A DNA stretch of 64,000 nucleotides. It comes from Massilia sp. CF038. Its GTDB lineage: Bacteria > Pseudomonadota > Gammaproteobacteria > Burkholderiales > Burkholderiaceae_D. The translations under genes were made by a program, and so were the position numbers. The notes below the pieces were generated by a model that was not told the origin of the DNA, did no database searches, and saw only the letters and a program-made list of their open reading frames with translations. The stretch's first letter is position 1. Each line of letters starts with the position of its first letter. Positions 62,650 through 64,000 of this stretch are shown here, in pieces. The stretch is from the NCBI RefSeq assembly GCF_900129765.1, contig NZ_FQWU01000001.1, forward strand, positions 558,001 to 622,000, given 5' to 3'.

Positions 62650-64000
62650 CTAGTTCCGTTCGCGTTCGACGCGGGTGACACCAGCCACGCCACGCAGATT
62701 GCGGATCAGGTGGGCCAGATGCACGCGGTCCTTGACCTGAATGGTAAAGCGCAGCTGCGTCATGACGTGTTCGTCGTCCTCGTCCATGCCCACGTACGAG
62801 ATGTTGGCATCGGACTCGCCTATTTCGGCGGCCACGCGCGCCAGAATGCCTTTTTCGTTGTTGATCAGAAGACGAATGCGGCAATCGAAGCGGCGGTTGA
62901 CTTCCTGGCCCCACTGCACCGGGATCCAGCGGTCCGGTTCCTTGGCGCGGGTGCGTTTGGCAGCCACGCAATCGTGGGTGTGCACGATCAGACCCTGGTC
63001 GCGGCGCAGCTGGCCAATGACCTGGTCGCCCGGAATCGGCAGGCAGCATGGCGCCAGTTGCACGGCCACGCCTTCTGCGCCATAGATAGTGACCGGATCG
63101 AGTTCGCCGGGACTGGCGTGCTGGGTCGACGGTACTGACACCAGCTCGTCGTCGATCAGCCCGAAAATGTGGCGCGCCACCAGCGCTGCCATGCGCTTGC
63201 CGATACCGATGTCCGCATACAGTTCGTCCATGGTGTTGGCGGACGATTCGTTGAGCAGCTTTTCGATGGTCGGCGCGGGCAAATCGGGGCGGATGTTGAG
63301 CGCCGTGAGTGCCTGCGCCAGCAGTTCCTGGCCCAGTTCAACCGACTCGTTCAGGTTGATGGTGCGCAGATGATGGCGGATCGCCGAACGGGCCTTCCCG
63401 GTGCGGACAAATGCCAGCCAGGTCGGGCTGGGGCGCGAATTCGGATCGGTGACGATTTCAATGATGTCGCCGTTGCGCAGTTCGGTGCGTAACGTCGCCG
63501 CCTCGTGGTTGATCTTGACCGCCACAGTATGGTCGCCAATGCCGGTGTGGATTGTGTACGCAAAGTCGAGCGCCGTGGCGCCGCGCGGCAGCGCGATGAT
63601 CTTGGACTTGGGCGTGAACACGTACACCGAGTCGGGGAACAGGTCGACCTTGACGTGTTCGAGGAATTCGGCCGAGTCGCCCGTCTGCTGCTGAATGTCG
63701 AGCAGCGACTGCAGCCAGGCGTGGGTACGCTGCTGCAGGTCGGACAGATTGGAGTCGCCGTTTTTATACAGCCAGTGCGCGGCCACGCCCGATTCGGCCG
63801 TGCGGTGCATTTCCTGGGTGCGGATCTGGAATTCAACCGGGGTGCCGTACGGGCCAATCAGCGTGGTATGCAGCGACTGGTAACCATTGAGCTTGCGGAT
63901 GGCGATGTAATCCTTGAATTTGCCCGGCATCGGTTTGTACAGACCGTGCAGGGTGCCCAAGGCCACATAGCAGTTGGCGAAATTGTCGACGACAACGCGA
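62650..64000 (-). CDS. spoT: Bifunctional (p)ppGpp synthase/hydrolase SpoT, 3' part
   Basis: The frame runs off the right edge; about 450 C-terminal residues are visible. The end of the synthetase domain (YIAIRKLNGYQSLHTTLIGP and VEFQIRTQEMHRTAESGVAA) is followed by a TGS domain (DSVYVFTPKSKIIALPRGAT), a helical region, a zinc-finger-like/CC part with APCCLPIPGDQVIGQ, and a C-terminal ACT domain (NNEKGILARVAAEIGESDAN). SpoT rather than RelA is favoured by the YVALGTLHGLYKPMPGKFKD form of the synthetase, but the hydrolase HD domain lies outside the window. Confidence 0.92.
   Translation of the reverse strand, partial: RVVVDNFANCYVALGTLHGLYKPMPGKFKDYIAIRKLNGYQSLHTTLIGPYGTPVEFQIRTQEMHRTAESGVAAHWLYKNGDSNLSDLQQRTHAWLQSLLDIQQQTGDSAEFLEHVKVDLFPDSVYVFTPKSKIIALPRGATALDFAYTIHTGIGDHTVAVKINHEAATLRTELRNGDIIEIVTDPNSRPSPTWLAFVRTGKARSAIRHHLRTINLNESVELGQELLAQALTALNIRPDLPAPTIEKLLNESSANTMDELYADIGIGKRMAALVARHIFGLIDDELVSVPSTQHASPGELDPVTIYGAEGVAVQLAPCCLPIPGDQVIGQLRRDQGLIVHTHDCVAAKRTRAKEPDRWIPVQWGQEVNRRFDCRIRLLINNEKGILARVAAEIGESDANISYVGMDEDDEHVMTQLRFTIQVKDRVHLAHLIRNLRGVAGVTRVERERN

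Noticed and set aside
1-64000. CRISPR arrays, tRNA or rRNA genes, prophage integrase
   Set aside because: No regularly spaced repeats, no cloverleaf with anticodon arm, no rRNA-like stretch and no integrase or transposase motif was seen.

Overview
This 64 kb window is chromosomal DNA of a GC-rich betaproteobacterium. It is most likely a Burkholderiales member of the Oxalobacteraceae (Massilia/Duganella/Janthinobacterium type). That placement is an inference from the MotC/MotD-like stator next to fliA, the divergent fliE/fliF pair, tandem long flagellins, DUF3422, GreB and SpoT; nothing in the window names the organism. About two thirds of the window is one flagellar super-locus.

Layout. (1) 1-2868 (+): 3' part of flhG, fliA (sigma-28), a MotA-like and a MotB-like stator gene. 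(2) 2882-6032: a small secreted protein followed by two convergent M35 zinc peptidases whose N-terminal domain resembles that small protein. (3) 6330-7944 (-): flgN, flgM, flgA. (4) 8093-18824 (+): flgBCDEFGHIJ and flgKL. (5) 19128-24081 (-): an AT-richer insertion with a giant Sec-exported RHS protein and a one-gene-downstream candidate immunity protein, placed where the flg and fli operons converge. (6) 24278-35283 (-): fliFGHIJK and fliLMNOPQR, with fliE divergent at 35520. (7) 35881-41579 (-): fliD, fliS, fliT, a second FliK-like gene, an orphan FlhB C-domain and a YcgR-like PilZ protein. (8) 41750-46928 (-): three flagellin genes, two almost identical. (9) 47484-51736: accessory genes, among them two that look broken by single frameshifts. 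(10) 51841-64000: housekeeping and signalling genes: diguanylate cyclase, NarL-type response regulator and kinase, phosphodiester glycosidase, greB, DUF3422, TonB receptor, heme oxygenase, MASE1-GGDEF cyclase and the 3' part of spoT.

How it fits together. I found six promoters sharing one layout, -35 TCAA/TAAA/TCAT, exactly 15 bases, then -10 (G/T)CCGTTA or CCGTAA. They precede flgM, flgKL, fliD and each of the three flagellins. These are exactly the genes expected in the late, FliA (sigma-28)-dependent and FlgM-checked class, and fliA itself lies in the window. Structural basal-body and export genes lack the motif. c-di-GMP input is represented by two cyclases with intact inhibitory sites and a YcgR-type receptor.

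Most interesting: the RHS/immunity insertion; the pairing of M35 peptidases with a free-standing copy of their N-terminal domain; the fliC2/fliC3 pair homogenised except at the 3' end; a palindrome kept about 97 bases upstream of two flagellin promoters although the DNA between differs; a 30-bp perfect inverted-repeat family; and two genes each split by a one-base frameshift.
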